NCBI RefSeq assembly: GCF_017948485.1
Contig: NZ_JAFFSX010000026.1
Span: 62,001 to 126,000 of the forward strand
Source of the DNA: Streptomyces sp. GESEQ-35
GTDB taxonomy: Bacteria > Actinomycetota > Actinomycetes > Streptomycetales > Streptomycetaceae
Reading direction: 5' to 3'
Length of the DNA stretch: 64,000 bases
Within the stretch, counting starts at the first letter, position 1. Each line of letters opens with the position of its first letter. The notes beneath the pieces are model-generated. The model was given only the letters and a program-made list of their open reading frames with translations. It did not search any database and had not been told where the DNA came from. Below, piece by piece: positions 1-8,994 of the stretch. Both the position numbers and the translations under genes were made by a program.

Positions 1-141
1 AAGATCGTCTCCACGCACGGCACTCAGGTCATCGCCTTCTCACCGAAGACCGACGGCGGTTACGTCCTGTACGGCGAGGACGCCACCGTCGACGACTACA
101 CCACGGACCTCCCCAAGCTCATCAAGGGTGAGAACCCGTGA
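1..141 (+). CDS. SCO1/SenC-type copper chaperone, C-terminal end
   Basis: The window opens inside this reading frame, and only the last 46 codons are present before the TGA. The visible segment (VIAFSPKTDGGYVLYGE, then a short helix ending KGENP) fits the end of SCO1/SenC thioredoxin-fold proteins, which deliver copper to cytochrome oxidase on the outer membrane face. The metal-binding CxxxC motif would lie upstream and cannot be seen. Its stop overlaps the GTG of the PCuAC gene by four bases, so the two copper chaperones are translationally coupled. The family call rests on this short tail plus the neighbours. Confidence 0.6.
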   Translation, partial: KIVSTHGTQVIAFSPKTDGGYVLYGEDATVDDYTTDLPKLIKGENP

Positions 142-593
142 GGCGCCTGGCCGCGACCACCGCCGCCCTGGTGGGCGCCCTGACACTCGCGGGCTGCAGC
201 GGCTCGGCCTCCGCCGACTCGGAACCCGAACTGTCCGTCGGCACCGCCTACATGCCGCAGCCGGTCTCCGACTCCATGGCGGCGGGCTTCCTGACGATCG
301 ACAACAAGGGCGGTACGAAGGACGAGCTGACCTCCGTCACCAGCGACGCCGGCGAGGTCACCGTCCACGAGACCGTCGACTCGTCGATGCGGGAGGTCAC
401 CTCCCTCGACGTACCCGCACACGGTCAACTCGTGTTCAAGAGCGGCGGAAACCATCTGATGTTCGAGAAGCTGAAGCGGAAGCCGAAGCAGGGCCAGACC
501 GTGTCCGTCGAACTGCACTTCACCGAGTCCGGCCCGATCACGGTTGAGATGCCGGTGAAGCCGGCGACGTACAACCCGAAGACCGGGCACTGA
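138..593 (+). CDS. PCuAC-family periplasmic-type copper chaperone (lipoprotein)
   Basis: A 151-residue exported copper chaperone. The N-terminus is a lipoprotein signal (AALVGALTLAGCSG) with the lipobox Cys near residue 20. The cupredoxin-like body carries the Cu(I)-site pattern of the family: His in VHETVD, Met in SSMREV, then the late NHLMF His/Met pair. In the family, PCuAC works with SCO1 to load the CuA site of cytochrome c oxidase, and the gene directly upstream is SCO1-like. The GTG start at 138 overlaps the previous stop (GTGA). CopCD follows 15 bp downstream, so all of these are probably one copper operon. Confidence 0.88.
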   Translation: MRRLAATTAALVGALTLAGCSGSASADSEPELSVGTAYMPQPVSDSMAAGFLTIDNKGGTKDELTSVTSDAGEVTVHETVDSSMREVTSLDVPAHGQLVFKSGGNHLMFEKLKRKPKQGQTVSVELHFTESGPITVEMPVKPATYNPKTGH

Positions 594-608
594 GGGAGGG
601 ATCCACCT

Positions 609-2477
609 GTGACACAGACCATCGCCCCCCGCCTTAGGACCCTGGTGCTGCTGCTCCTGGCCGCGACCGGGCTGCTCCTAACCGGGGCCGGTCAGGCCTC
701 CGCGCATGCCGCGCTGAGCGGCAGCGACCCACAGCAGGGTGCGGTGGTCGACAAGGCACCGGCCCAGGTGTCGCTGACCTTCACCGAGCAGGTCTCGATG
801 TCCGACGACGCGCTGCGGGTGCTCGACCCCAAGGGCAAGCGGGTCGACAGCGGCGCTCCGTCCAACGTGAGCGGGACGACGTACGCCGTGAAGCTGCACA
901 GCGGCCTGCCCGACGGCACGTACACCATCTCCTACCAGGTCGTCTCCGCGGACAGCCACCCCGTCGCCGGCGCCTACACCTTCTCCATCGGCGCCCCCTC
1001 GTCCACCTCCGTCTCTGTGTCCGAGGAGACCGTGGGCGGCGGGGTCGTCGGCTGGCTGTACGGCTTCGGGCGGTACATGTCGTACGCCGGTTTCATCGTG
1101 CTGGTCGGCGGGGCCGCCTTCGTACTGGCCTGCTGGCAGCGCGGCTCCGGCGTGCGTGCCCTGCAACGGCTCGTCGTCTCCGGATGGCTCACGCTCACCG
1201 CGGCCACCCTCGGGCTGCTGCTCCTGCGCGGCTCCTACACCAGCAGCGGGAAGGTCGGCGACATCTTCGACCTGGAGCTGCTCGGGCAGGTGCTCCAGAC
1301 CAAGACGGGCGCGGCCCTCGTCTCCCGGCTGCTGCTGCTCGCCGCGGCGGCGCTGTTCATCTCGGTGCTGTTCGGCGCCTATGACAAGCGCGAGGACGAG
1401 GAGAAGCGGGACCTGACCTTCGGGCTCGCGGTCGGCGGGGTCGTCGTGGCCGCCGGGCTCGCGGCGAGCTGGGCGATGTCCGAGCACGCCTCGGTCGGCA
1501 TCCAGGCCGGGATCGCGATGCCGGTCGACGTCGTCCATCTGCTGGCCGTCGCGGCCTGGCTCGGCGGGCTCACCGCGCTGCTCCTCGCGCTGTACCGGGC
1601 GCCCACGGACAACGCGCTCGACAGCGTTGCCGTACGCCGCTTCTCGACCGTCGCCTTCGGCAGCGTCGTCGCGCTGGTCGCGACCGGGATCTACCAGTCC
1701 TGGCGCCAGCTCGGCTCCTGGTCGGCGTTCACCGACACGACGTACGGACAGCTGCTGCTCGTCAAGATCGGGCTCGTGGCGCTGCTCGTCGGCGTCGCGT
1801 ACATCTCGCGGCGGTGGACGGCGCGGCTGGCGGAGACGGTGCCCGCGCGGGCCAAGGTCGTCGAGAAGGAACACGCCGGTGCCCGCGCGGGCGGCAGCTC
1901 CAAGCGGGCCGCGCAACTCGCCCGGCAGCAGGCGGCCATGGACGCGGCACGGCAGAAGCGGTCACGGGACTCCGATCCGAACCGGTTCGGGCTACGGCGC
2001 TCCGTGCTCGCGGAGGCGGGCGTCGCCGTCGTCCTGCTCGCCGTCACCACGGTGCTGACGCAGACCGAGCCGGGGCGTACGGAGGAGGACGCCAAGGCCG
2101 CCACGTCCGCGGCTGCTTCCTCTGACTCGGCCTCCGGGGCGCTGACCCTGGACATGCCGTTCGACACGGGCGGGGAGGACGGCAAGGGCATCGTCACGGT
2201 CGACTTCGATCCCGCCACCGTGGGCGCCAACGAAATGCACGTCTATGTGGCGCGGCCCAACGGCCGGGCCTTCGACATCCCCGAGGTGAAGGTCGCCTTC
2301 ACCCTCGAGTCCAAGGACATCGGGCCGCTGCCCGTCACCCCCGACCACATCACCACCGGCCACTGGTCGGCGAGCGGAGTGCAGGTCCCCATGGCGGGCG
2401 AGTGGAACATCGCCGTGACCGTACGGACCTCCGACATCGACCAAGTGACCGTCGACAAGAACGCGCAGATCGGCTGA
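609..2477 (+). CDS. CopC/CopD fusion copper-transport protein (YcnJ-like)
   Basis: A 622-residue membrane protein. It starts with a signal peptide, then the mature N-terminal His of a CopC domain (SAHAALSGSDP), with a later CopC His in DSHPVAGAYTF. From about residue 145 come eight or so hydrophobic segments of a CopD domain, then a charged cytoplasmic linker (about 410-460). A final membrane segment precedes an extracytoplasmic domain of about 150 residues (AATSAAASS linker onward). The fusion is common in Actinobacteria and is associated with copper import or homeostasis. The GTG start has an upstream GGAGGGA ribosome site. It lies between PCuAC and a DyP peroxidase. Confidence 0.87.
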   Translation: MTQTIAPRLRTLVLLLLAATGLLLTGAGQASAHAALSGSDPQQGAVVDKAPAQVSLTFTEQVSMSDDALRVLDPKGKRVDSGAPSNVSGTTYAVKLHSGLPDGTYTISYQVVSADSHPVAGAYTFSIGAPSSTSVSVSEETVGGGVVGWLYGFGRYMSYAGFIVLVGGAAFVLACWQRGSGVRALQRLVVSGWLTLTAATLGLLLLRGSYTSSGKVGDIFDLELLGQVLQTKTGAALVSRLLLLAAAALFISVLFGAYDKREDEEKRDLTFGLAVGGVVVAAGLAASWAMSEHASVGIQAGIAMPVDVVHLLAVAAWLGGLTALLLALYRAPTDNALDSVAVRRFSTVAFGSVVALVATGIYQSWRQLGSWSAFTDTTYGQLLLVKIGLVALLVGVAYISRRWTARLAETVPARAKVVEKEHAGARAGGSSKRAAQLARQQAAMDAARQKRSRDSDPNRFGLRRSVLAEAGVAVVLLAVTTVLTQTEPGRTEEDAKAATSAAASSDSASGALTLDMPFDTGGEDGKGIVTVDFDPATVGANEMHVYVARPNGRAFDIPEVKVAFTLESKDIGPLPVTPDHITTGHWSASGVQVPMAGEWNIAVTVRTSDIDQVTVDKNAQIG

Positions 2478-2486
2478 ACGTCCATC

Positions 2487-3791
2487 ATGGCTGACCACAC
2501 GTCCATCCCGGAGGCCCGTACCTCTGACCCGGCTCCGGAGAAGGCCGCCTCCGAAGACGGCATTTCGCGGCGGCAGCTCCTCGGCACCGCAGGTGCCACC
2601 GGGCTCGTCCTCGGGGCGGCCGGCGGCGCCGTGGGGTACGCGGCGGCGCCCTCCGAGGCCACGCCGCTCACCTCGCTCGGCGCCGAACAGGTGATGTTTC
2701 ACGGGAAACATCAGCCCGGAATCACCGAGGGCCTACAGGCTCGCGGGCACCTGGTCGCCTTCGACCTGACGGCGGGCGCGGCTGGCGCGGCGGGCTCCGG
2801 GCGCAAGGAGGCGGCCGCGCTGCTGCGGCGCTGGTCGGAGACCGCCCGGCGGCTGATGGCGGGGGAGGCGGCGAAGCAGGACGACACGGATGTGGCGCGG
2901 GATGCCGGGCCGTCCTCGCTGACGGTCACCTTCGGCTTCGGGCACAGCTTCTTCGCCCGCACCGGCCTGGAGAAACAGCGGCCGGTCTCCCTCGACCCGC
3001 TGCCCGACTTCTCCTCCGACCACCTCGACAAGACCCGCAGCAACGGCGACCTGTGGGTACAGATCGGCGCCAACGACGCCCTGGTCGCCTTCCACGCGCT
3101 GCGCGCCCTCCAGCGGGACGCGGGCAGCGCTGCCCGTATCCGCTGGCAGATGAACGGCTTCAACCGCTCGCCGGGCGCCACCGCCCACCCCATGACGGCA
3201 CGCAACCTCATGGGCCAGATCGACGGCACCCGCAACCCCAAGCCGAGCGAGTCCGACTTCGACAAGCGGATCTTCGTGCCGGCGTCGGGCGCGAAGGACC
3301 CGGAGTGGATGGCGAACGGCTCCTACGCCGTCGTACGACGGATCCGCATGCTCCTCGACGACTGGGAGCAACTGTCGGTCAAGGCGCAGGAGGACGTCAT
3401 CGGGCGCCGCAAGTCCGACGGGGCGGCGCTGTCCGGGGGCAGCGAGACGGCCGAGATGGACCTGGAGAAGACGGACTCCCAGGGCAGTCTCGTGGTGCCC
3501 ATCAACGCCCATGCCCGCATCACCCGGCCCGACCAGAACGGCGGGGCGGCGATGCTGCGGCGGCCCTTCTCGTACCACGACGGCTTCGACGCGGACGGGG
3601 TGCCGGACGCGGGGCTGCTGTTCGTCTGCTGGCAGGCGGATCCGCTGCGCGGCTTCGTGACGGTGCAGCGGAAACTGGACCGGGGGGACGCTCTGTCGAA
3701 GTTCATCCGGCATGAGGCGAGCGGACTGTTCGCGGTGCCGGGCGGGGCGGCGGAGGGGGAGTACGTGGGGCAGAAGTTGCTGGAGGGGTGA
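2487..3791 (+). CDS. Tat-exported Dyp-type heme peroxidase (EfeB-like)
   Basis: A 434-residue dye-decolorising peroxidase. The N-terminus has the twin-arginine signal ISRRQLLGTAGATG, so it is exported folded with its heme. The DyP signature GQIDGTRNP supplies the distal Asp (family GxxDG). The C-terminal region has the conserved FSYHDG segment and the heme-side histidines in NAHARITRPDQ. EfeB-type proteins act in heme or iron handling, but here the partner genes are copper chaperones, which is a recurrent Streptomyces arrangement and may supply copper-related oxidative chemistry outside the membrane. It starts 9 bp after the CopCD stop. A parS-like palindrome lies inside its first 75 codons. 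Confidence 0.9.
   Translation: MADHTSIPEARTSDPAPEKAASEDGISRRQLLGTAGATGLVLGAAGGAVGYAAAPSEATPLTSLGAEQVMFHGKHQPGITEGLQARGHLVAFDLTAGAAGAAGSGRKEAAALLRRWSETARRLMAGEAAKQDDTDVARDAGPSSLTVTFGFGHSFFARTGLEKQRPVSLDPLPDFSSDHLDKTRSNGDLWVQIGANDALVAFHALRALQRDAGSAARIRWQMNGFNRSPGATAHPMTARNLMGQIDGTRNPKPSESDFDKRIFVPASGAKDPEWMANGSYAVVRRIRMLLDDWEQLSVKAQEDVIGRRKSDGAALSGGSETAEMDLEKTDSQGSLVVPINAHARITRPDQNGGAAMLRRPFSYHDGFDADGVPDAGLLFVCWQADPLRGFVTVQRKLDRGDALSKFIRHEASGLFAVPGGAAEGEYVGQKLLEG
2695..2710. promoter_or_regulatory. parS-like ParB site inside the Dyp peroxidase gene
   Basis: TGTTTCACGGGAAACA differs from the actinobacterial ParB site TGTTTCACGTGAAACA by one central base. It sits in coding sequence, as some functional parS sites do. 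Together with the site at 17612 it supports an origin-proximal position. Binding is inferred. Confidence 0.5.
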
Positions 3792-3861
3792 GAGTGACGG
3801 GCCCGGCGGGCTCCGACGAGACGCGAGGGCCGCGTTACCGGGGGCCCATTAGGGTGAGGTC

Positions 3862-4794
3862 ATGCCAGCCAGCTATGCGTATCTCGGCCCTGAAGGCACC
3901 TTCACCGAAGTCGCCCTGCGCACGCTTCCCGAGGCGGCCACCAGGGAGCTGATTCCCTACGTGTCCGTCCAGTCCGCGCTCGACGCGGTCCGCAGTGGTG
4001 AGGCCGAGGCCGCGTTCGTACCGATCGAGAACTCCGTCGAGGGCGGCATCACGACCACGCTCGACGAACTGGTCGCGGGCGCCCCGCTGATGATCTACCG
4101 CGAGGTACTGCTGTCGATCACCTTCGCGCTCCTGGTCCGGCCGGGCACGGAACTGACGGACATCAAGACGGTCTCCGCCCATCCGGCGGCCCAGCCTCAG
4201 GTGCGGAACTGGCTGAAGAACAACCTGCCGGACGCCCACTGGGAGTCGGCCGCCTCGAACGCGGACGCCGCACGCCTGGTCCATGAGGGCCAGTACGACG
4301 CCGCCTTCGCCGGCGAGTTCGCGGCCGCCCGGTACGGCCTCAAGGCCCTGGAGACCGAGATCCACGACGCGGAGAACGCCCAGACGCGTTTCGTGCTGGT
4401 GGGCCGGCCCGCCCGGCCCGCGGCGCCGAGCGGCGCGGACAAGACGTCCGTCGTGCTGTGGCAGCGTGACGATCACCCCGGCGGGCTGCGCGATCTGCTG
4501 GGCGAGTTCGCCACCCGGGGCATCAACCTGATGCTGCTCCAGTCCCGGCCCACCGGAGCCGGCATCGGCAACTACTGCTTCTGCATCGACGCCGAGGGCC
4601 ATATCTCGGACCGGCGGGTCGCCGAGGCGCTGATGGGGCTCAAGCGGATCTGCCTCCAGGTGCGCTTCCTCGGTTCGTATCCGCGTGCCGATGTGCGGCC
4701 CGGGGATGTGCAGCCTCCGTCGTCGTGGGCCTCGGACGAGGAATTCGCGTCGGCGGCGGACTGGGTGGCGCGCTGCCAGGACGGGCGGTTCTGA
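3862..4794 (+). CDS. pheA: Prephenate dehydratase
   Basis: A 310-residue enzyme converting prephenate to phenylpyruvate in phenylalanine synthesis, in the cytosol. The N-terminus YAYLGPEGTFTE is the family signature. The catalytic region includes the FVPIENSVEGG strand, and the TRF motif (AQTRFVLVG) follows near residue 180. A C-terminal ACT domain (about 195-275; TSVVLWQRDDHPGGLRDLL and LLQSRPT) would bind phenylalanine for feedback control. Length is normal for the monofunctional actinobacterial enzyme. It stands alone and is followed by the DnaA-box-rich gap before serS. Confidence 0.95.
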   Translation: MPASYAYLGPEGTFTEVALRTLPEAATRELIPYVSVQSALDAVRSGEAEAAFVPIENSVEGGITTTLDELVAGAPLMIYREVLLSITFALLVRPGTELTDIKTVSAHPAAQPQVRNWLKNNLPDAHWESAASNADAARLVHEGQYDAAFAGEFAAARYGLKALETEIHDAENAQTRFVLVGRPARPAAPSGADKTSVVLWQRDDHPGGLRDLLGEFATRGINLMLLQSRPTGAGIGNYCFCIDAEGHISDRRVAEALMGLKRICLQVRFLGSYPRADVRPGDVQPPSSWASDEEFASAADWVARCQDGRF

Positions 4795-5380
4795 GCCCGG
4801 GTACGGGCGGGCAGACGGCACATGACGCGCGGGTTGCGGACGGGTTTCGGCCAGTCCTACCTGCTGATTTACGTTATCCACAGGAGTTATCCACAGGGTG
4901 CGATCTCGACCTGGGGACAAGTCGACAACGAAGCGCGACTCAGTCGACAAATCGGCGTGCAGGGGACAAGTTCGTCCACAGCCCCTGTGGTCACTCTTCG
5001 TCCACCCGTTTCCTTTGGCCAATCCTTTGGGGCGACCCATTTCCACCCGAAAGTGGGTGTGCGGCCGGTTTGACTCGGGAATTCTTCGGCCCCCGAGCCC
5101 GATTCGGAATGATCACTTGCTGTATCCACAGATCTTTCGCACAGCCTGTGGATAACTCTTCGGGGCCGTGGATCCCTGTGGACAACGGACCCCCCAAGTC
5201 CCGTTCCCCACAAGGAATTCGAGTCAACCAGGCGCCGCCCCGATGCCCCGTTCCAGGGAGTGAGGCGCCTTTTATTGACACACGGTGCAATTCACTCATA
5301 ACCGAGCGTAAGCATCAGTTCGGACACCACTCGGAATAGTGAGTCGTGGGCCGTCAGTCCGCACCGGTAGCCTTGGCCGC
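4795..5380. promoter_or_regulatory. DnaA-box cluster between pheA and serS
   Basis: A gene-free stretch dense in 9-mers related to the Streptomyces DnaA box TTGTCCACA. Clear members are TTATCCACA at 4874-4882 and 4887-4895, TCGTCCACA at 4972-4980, GTATCCACA at 5122-5130, TGTGGATAA (reverse) at 5147-5155 and TGTGGACAA (reverse, perfect) at 5177-5185. Weaker ones are near 4912, 4961 and 4998. No coding frame here looks real. Streptomyces chromosomes carry titrating DnaA-box clusters near oriC, and this is a candidate for one. The first two boxes are 13 bp apart in direct orientation, suited to cooperative binding. Confidence 0.7.
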
Positions 5381-6658
5381 GTGATTGACCTTCGCCTGCT
5401 CCGTGAGGACCCCGACCGTGTGCGTGCGTCGCAGCGCGCCCGTGGAGAGGACGTCGCGCTCGTCGACTCCCTCCTGTCTGCCGACGAGCGGCGCAGGTCG
5501 TCCGGCGTCCGCTTCGACGAGCTGCGCGCCGAGCAGAAAGCGCTCGGCAAGCTGATCCCCAAGGCCTCGGGAGACGAGAAGGCCGAGCTGCTGAAGAAGG
5601 CGAGCCAGCTCGCCGCCGACGTCAAGGCGGCCGACGCGGAGCGCGACGCGGCCGACGCCGAGACCCAGGAGCTGCTGCTCCGGCTCGGCAACCTCGTCCA
5701 CCCGGGCGTGCCCGTGGGCGGCGAGGAGGACTTCGTCGAGCTGGAGACGCACGGCACGATCCGCGACTTCGGCGCCGAGGGCTTCGAGCCCAAGGACCAC
5801 CTGGAGCTCGGCCAGCTGCTCGGCGCGATCGACGTCGAGCGCGGCGCAAAGGTCTCCGGCTCCCGCTTCTACTTCCTGACCGGAGTCGGCGCACTCCTCG
5901 AACTCGCCCTCGTCAACGCGGCGATCGGACAGGCCACCGCCGCCGGGTTCACGCCCATGCTGACCCCGGCGCTGGTCCGCCCGCAGTCGATGGCCGGCAC
6001 CGGCTTCCTCGGCCAGGCCGCCCAGGACGTCTACCACCTCGACAAGGACGACCTCTACCTGGTCGGCACCTCCGAGGTACCCCTCGCCGCGTACCACATG
6101 GACGAGATCATCGACGCCGACCGCCTCCCGCTGCGCTACGCGGGCTTCTCGCCCTGCTTCCGCCGCGAGGCCGGCTCGCACGGCAAGGACACGCGCGGCA
6201 TCTTCCGCGTCCACCAGTTCGACAAGGTCGAGATGTTCTCGTACGTCGCCCCGGAGGACTCGCAGGCCGAGCACCAGCGCCTGCTGGAGTGGGAGAAGCA
6301 GTGGCTGACGTCGCTGGAGCTGCCGTTCCGCGTCATCGACGTCGCGACCGGTGACCTGGGCTCCTCGGCCGCCCGCAAGTTCGACTGCGAGGCGTGGATC
6401 CCGACGCAGGGCAAGTACCGCGAGCTGACCTCGACCTCGGACTGCACCGAATACCAGTCCCGCCGCCTGTCCATCCGCTTCCGCGACGGCAAGCAGGTCA
6501 AGCCGCTGGCCACGCTGAACGGCACGCTGTGCGCCGTACCGCGCACGATCGTGGCGATCCTGGAGAACCACCAGCAGGCCGACGGCTCGGTCTACGTACC
6601 CGAGGTGCTGCGTCCCTACCTGGGCGGCCGAGAGGTCCTGGAGCCGGTGGCCAAGTGA
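5381..6658 (+). CDS. serS: Seryl-tRNA synthetase
   Basis: A 425-residue class II synthetase that charges tRNA-Ser. The chosen GTG at 5381 gives the canonical MIDLRLLREDPDRVR start; an upstream in-frame start would only add a non-conserved leader. Residues about 1-105 form the long antiparallel coiled-coil arm that grips the tRNA-Ser variable arm. The catalytic domain has motif 2 (FSPCFRREAGSHGKDTRG) and motif 3 (LNGTLCAVPRTIVAILEN). The stop overlaps the HAD gene start (GTGA). The upstream gap holds the DnaA-box cluster. Confidence 0.97.
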   Translation: MIDLRLLREDPDRVRASQRARGEDVALVDSLLSADERRRSSGVRFDELRAEQKALGKLIPKASGDEKAELLKKASQLAADVKAADAERDAADAETQELLLRLGNLVHPGVPVGGEEDFVELETHGTIRDFGAEGFEPKDHLELGQLLGAIDVERGAKVSGSRFYFLTGVGALLELALVNAAIGQATAAGFTPMLTPALVRPQSMAGTGFLGQAAQDVYHLDKDDLYLVGTSEVPLAAYHMDEIIDADRLPLRYAGFSPCFRREAGSHGKDTRGIFRVHQFDKVEMFSYVAPEDSQAEHQRLLEWEKQWLTSLELPFRVIDVATGDLGSSAARKFDCEAWIPTQGKYRELTSTSDCTEYQSRRLSIRFRDGKQVKPLATLNGTLCAVPRTIVAILENHQQADGSVYVPEVLRPYLGGREVLEPVAK

Positions 6659-7458
6659 GCGCCGCTTTCCCCTATCGGCTCATCGCGACCGACCTCGACG
6701 GAACGCTGCTGCGCTCCGACGAGTCGGTCTCGCAGCGCACCCGCGAGGCGCTCGCCGCGGCCACGGGGGCCGGCGCCGCGCACATCGTGGTGACCGGCCG
6801 CGCGGTCCCGTGGACGCGGCACATCCTCGACGACCTCGGCTACGAAGGCCTCGCGGTCTGCGGCCAGGGTGCGCAGGTGTACGACGCCGGGGAGCACCGT
6901 CTGCTGACGTCGGTGACGCTGGACCGGCAGCTGGCGGGCGTGGCCCTGGCGAAGATCGAGGCGGAGGTCGGGCCGCTGTATCTGGCGGCGAGCCGGGACG
7001 GGCTGGACGGCGAGGTGCTGGTCGGGCCGGGCTACGCGGTCACGGGGGCGCTGCCGTCGACTCCGTTCACGGACGTGGGCGACCTCTGGGTGGCCCCGCT
7101 GAACAAGATCTACATACAGCATCCTGAGCTGTCGGACGACGAGTTGGCGGAGGCCTCGCGGCGGGCTGCGGGGGGTTTCGTCAACGTCGCGATGGCCGGC
7201 GAGGGCATCGTCGAGTTGCTGCCGCTGGGATTGTCGAAGGCGACGGGGCTTTCGCTGGCCGCGCGTCGGCTGGGTGTGAAGGCCGCGGAGACGATTGCCT
7301 TCGGCGATATGCCCAATGACGTGCCGATGTTCGGGTGGGCTGCGTACGGGGTCGCCATGGCCAACGCGCATGAGGAGCTGAAGGCCGTGGCGGACGAGGT
7401 GACCGCGTCCAACGAGGAGGACGGGATCGCGGTCGTCCTGGAGCGTCTGCTGGGTTGA
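6655..7458 (+). CDS. Cof-type HAD-IIB phosphatase
   Basis: A 267-residue hydrolase of the haloacid dehalogenase superfamily. Motif I is ATDLDGTLL (nucleophile Asp), motif II is IVVTGR, and motifs III/IV are LSKATG and IAFGDMPNDVPMF. The cap domain between motifs II and III is the type IIB form, as in sugar-phosphate or phospho-cofactor phosphatases. The substrate cannot be read from sequence. Its start overlaps the serS stop, so it is co-translated with serS, an arrangement conserved in Streptomyces. It is followed by a repeat and terminator hairpin. Confidence 0.9.
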   Translation: MSAAFPYRLIATDLDGTLLRSDESVSQRTREALAAATGAGAAHIVVTGRAVPWTRHILDDLGYEGLAVCGQGAQVYDAGEHRLLTSVTLDRQLAGVALAKIEAEVGPLYLAASRDGLDGEVLVGPGYAVTGALPSTPFTDVGDLWVAPLNKIYIQHPELSDDELAEASRRAAGGFVNVAMAGEGIVELLPLGLSKATGLSLAARRLGVKAAETIAFGDMPNDVPMFGWAAYGVAMANAHEELKAVADEVTASNEEDGIAVVLERLLG

Positions 7459-7476
7459 GGCCGTCGCTGGGCTGCG

Positions 7477-7548
7477 GGCCGTATGTGGCTGGTCGCGCCC
7501 ACGCGGCGGAGCCGCATATCGACACAGCCCCGCGCCCCTTTGGGGCGC
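7477..7548. terminator. Intergenic repeat ending in a GC hairpin
   Basis: From about 7477 the sequence (GTGGCTGGTCGCGCCCACG onward) resembles a short repeat I recall from many Streptomyces intergenic regions. It ends in a perfect hairpin, GCGCCCC-ttt-GGGGCGC (7532-7548). The hairpin lies 74 bp after the HAD stop and before the tRNA-like element, and could terminate either side. Confidence 0.5.
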
Positions 7549-7565
7549 TCCAGTGATCGTGTCTT

Positions 7566-7671
<106 letters not shown>

Positions 7672-7942
7672 GGGTGGGCGGCCCACGCGAGAGCGACGTC
7701 GCGTGCTCGAAGCGGCCGCCCCGGGCAGCTCCCCGTGCAGAACGGGTTCGACGGTGGGGTAACTACACCGGAACCCGCCGCGGGCTGCCCTGTCGGGAGC
7801 TGTGCGTACTGCCGTGCATGGACATCGCTCAGCTCCTCTCCCTGAACGTGGCGCCGGAGTCGCCGTCCGGCGGTGTGGACACAACCACTGTGCCTGTACG
7901 ACGGGTTGGACGCCACTGATTAAAGGCGGCCGGGAGTTCGGG

Positions 7943-8176
7943 CTAGCGCCGCCAACGTCGCCGGCGCTTGCTGAAGAACCATCCCGCGGGCGGCTCGTCG
8001 GAGCGCCACGGCTGAGGCTCGGGCTTCTCCTTGCGCCAGCGGGCGGCGAGCATCCGGGCACGGGCGGACGGCTCGGAGGTCTCGGCGGAGCGTATGAAGT
8101 CGTCGTCCAGGACCAGCTCGTCCCAGGCGTCGTCCGACTCCGGCTGTCCGCTGCCTTGCGTCGGCTCTCCTGCCAT
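7943..8176 (-). CDS. Small conserved Streptomyces protein, function unknown
   Basis: A 77-residue acidic-then-basic protein. Residues 1-40 are rich in Asp, Glu and Ser (DDAWDELVLDDDFIRSAE). The tail is strongly basic and aromatic (WFFSKRRRRWRR). There is no signal peptide or membrane span. I recognise it only as a type of short actinomycete protein found beside this ABC-transporter group. It is the last gene of the minus-strand run; the nearest upstream gene is the permease ending at 8264, 87 bp away. Confidence 0.6.
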   Translation of the reverse strand: MAGEPTQGSGQPESDDAWDELVLDDDFIRSAETSEPSARARMLAARWRKEKPEPQPWRSDEPPAGWFFSKRRRRWRR

Positions 8177-8263
8177 CCTCGTCCTCCCAGCCGTGCGTCC
8201 CCGTTTGCCCAGTGTGCCCGGACAGAGGTGAAGCCCCTGTCAAGATCAGGGGCCTTTGACCTC

Positions 8264-8983
8264 CTACTCCTCCCCGGCCAGCGTCAGCGACCGCAGCTTC
8301 TCCCCGGCGTACCAGGTGGCGGCCACGGTGACCACCGCCAGCAGCACCGTCGCGGTCGGCAGGGCGACGTCGGACGTCACCATGTCCCCGCCCGCGACCT
8401 TCTGGGCCACGGCCAGCGCCCACTGCTGGACGCTGAGCGTGCGCGCCCCGGACACCAGGGAGCCGAACAGGGCCTCCCAGACGAGTGCGTATACGAGCCC
8501 GAAGACCACCGCGTGCCGCGACACCGTGCCGAGCAGCAGGAAGAGCGCGGCGTACGCGATGGAGGCGACCAGCGCGGCGACCGTGTAGGCGACGGCGATC
8601 TGCTGTCCGTTGCCGTTGAGGATGAAGCCCGCGATCAGGGTCGGCACCGCCGAGAACACCATCGTCACGGCGATCGCGACGATCAGCTTGGTGAAGATGA
8701 TCGTGGGCCGTTTCACCGGCTTGGACAGCAGATAGACCACGGAGCCGTCGTCGATCTCCGGTCCGATCGCGCCGGTGCCCGCGATGACACCGATGATCGG
8801 CACCATGGTGGCGAGCGCGAGCCCGCCCAGCAGGTCGGCCGCCGTCTGGTCGTCCGCGCCGACCAGGCCGCGCACGATGACGGAGATCACGATGAGCAAC
8901 AGGGGCAGGGCGCCCAGGATGAGGGCCCGGCGACGGCCGAGCAGGGCTCGGTAGGTGAGTCGGGCGACTGTGGGGTCGTACAT
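8264..8983 (-). CDS. ABC-2 type transporter permease
   Basis: A 239-residue integral membrane protein with about six hydrophobic segments (for example LILGALPLLLIVISVIVRGL and later alanine/valine-rich spans). It has the ABC-2 feature of a cytoplasmic start followed by a first span, and a characteristic early loop (GAIGPEIDDGSVVYLLSKPV) typical of this exporter subfamily. It should pair with the ATPase immediately upstream (stop-to-start gap 11 bp). The substrate is unknown. Confidence 0.85.
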   Translation of the reverse strand: MYDPTVARLTYRALLGRRRALILGALPLLLIVISVIVRGLVGADDQTAADLLGGLALATMVPIIGVIAGTGAIGPEIDDGSVVYLLSKPVKRPTIIFTKLIVAIAVTMVFSAVPTLIAGFILNGNGQQIAVAYTVAALVASIAYAALFLLLGTVSRHAVVFGLVYALVWEALFGSLVSGARTLSVQQWALAVAQKVAGGDMVTSDVALPTATVLLAVVTVAATWYAGEKLRSLTLAGEE

Positions 8984-8994
8984 CTTTCGGCCTC

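Noticed and set aside
678..1916. Long minus-strand open frame of about 412 codons across CopCD
   Set aside because: It is the antisense of a clearly recognised CopC/CopD fusion and has the Arg/Gly/Asp-rich bias of an opposite-frame artefact.
7749..7830. Possible SRP RNA-like sequence near GGGGTAACTAC
   Set aside because: The conserved SRP tetraloop and its internal-loop motif are missing, so I did not call an RNA.
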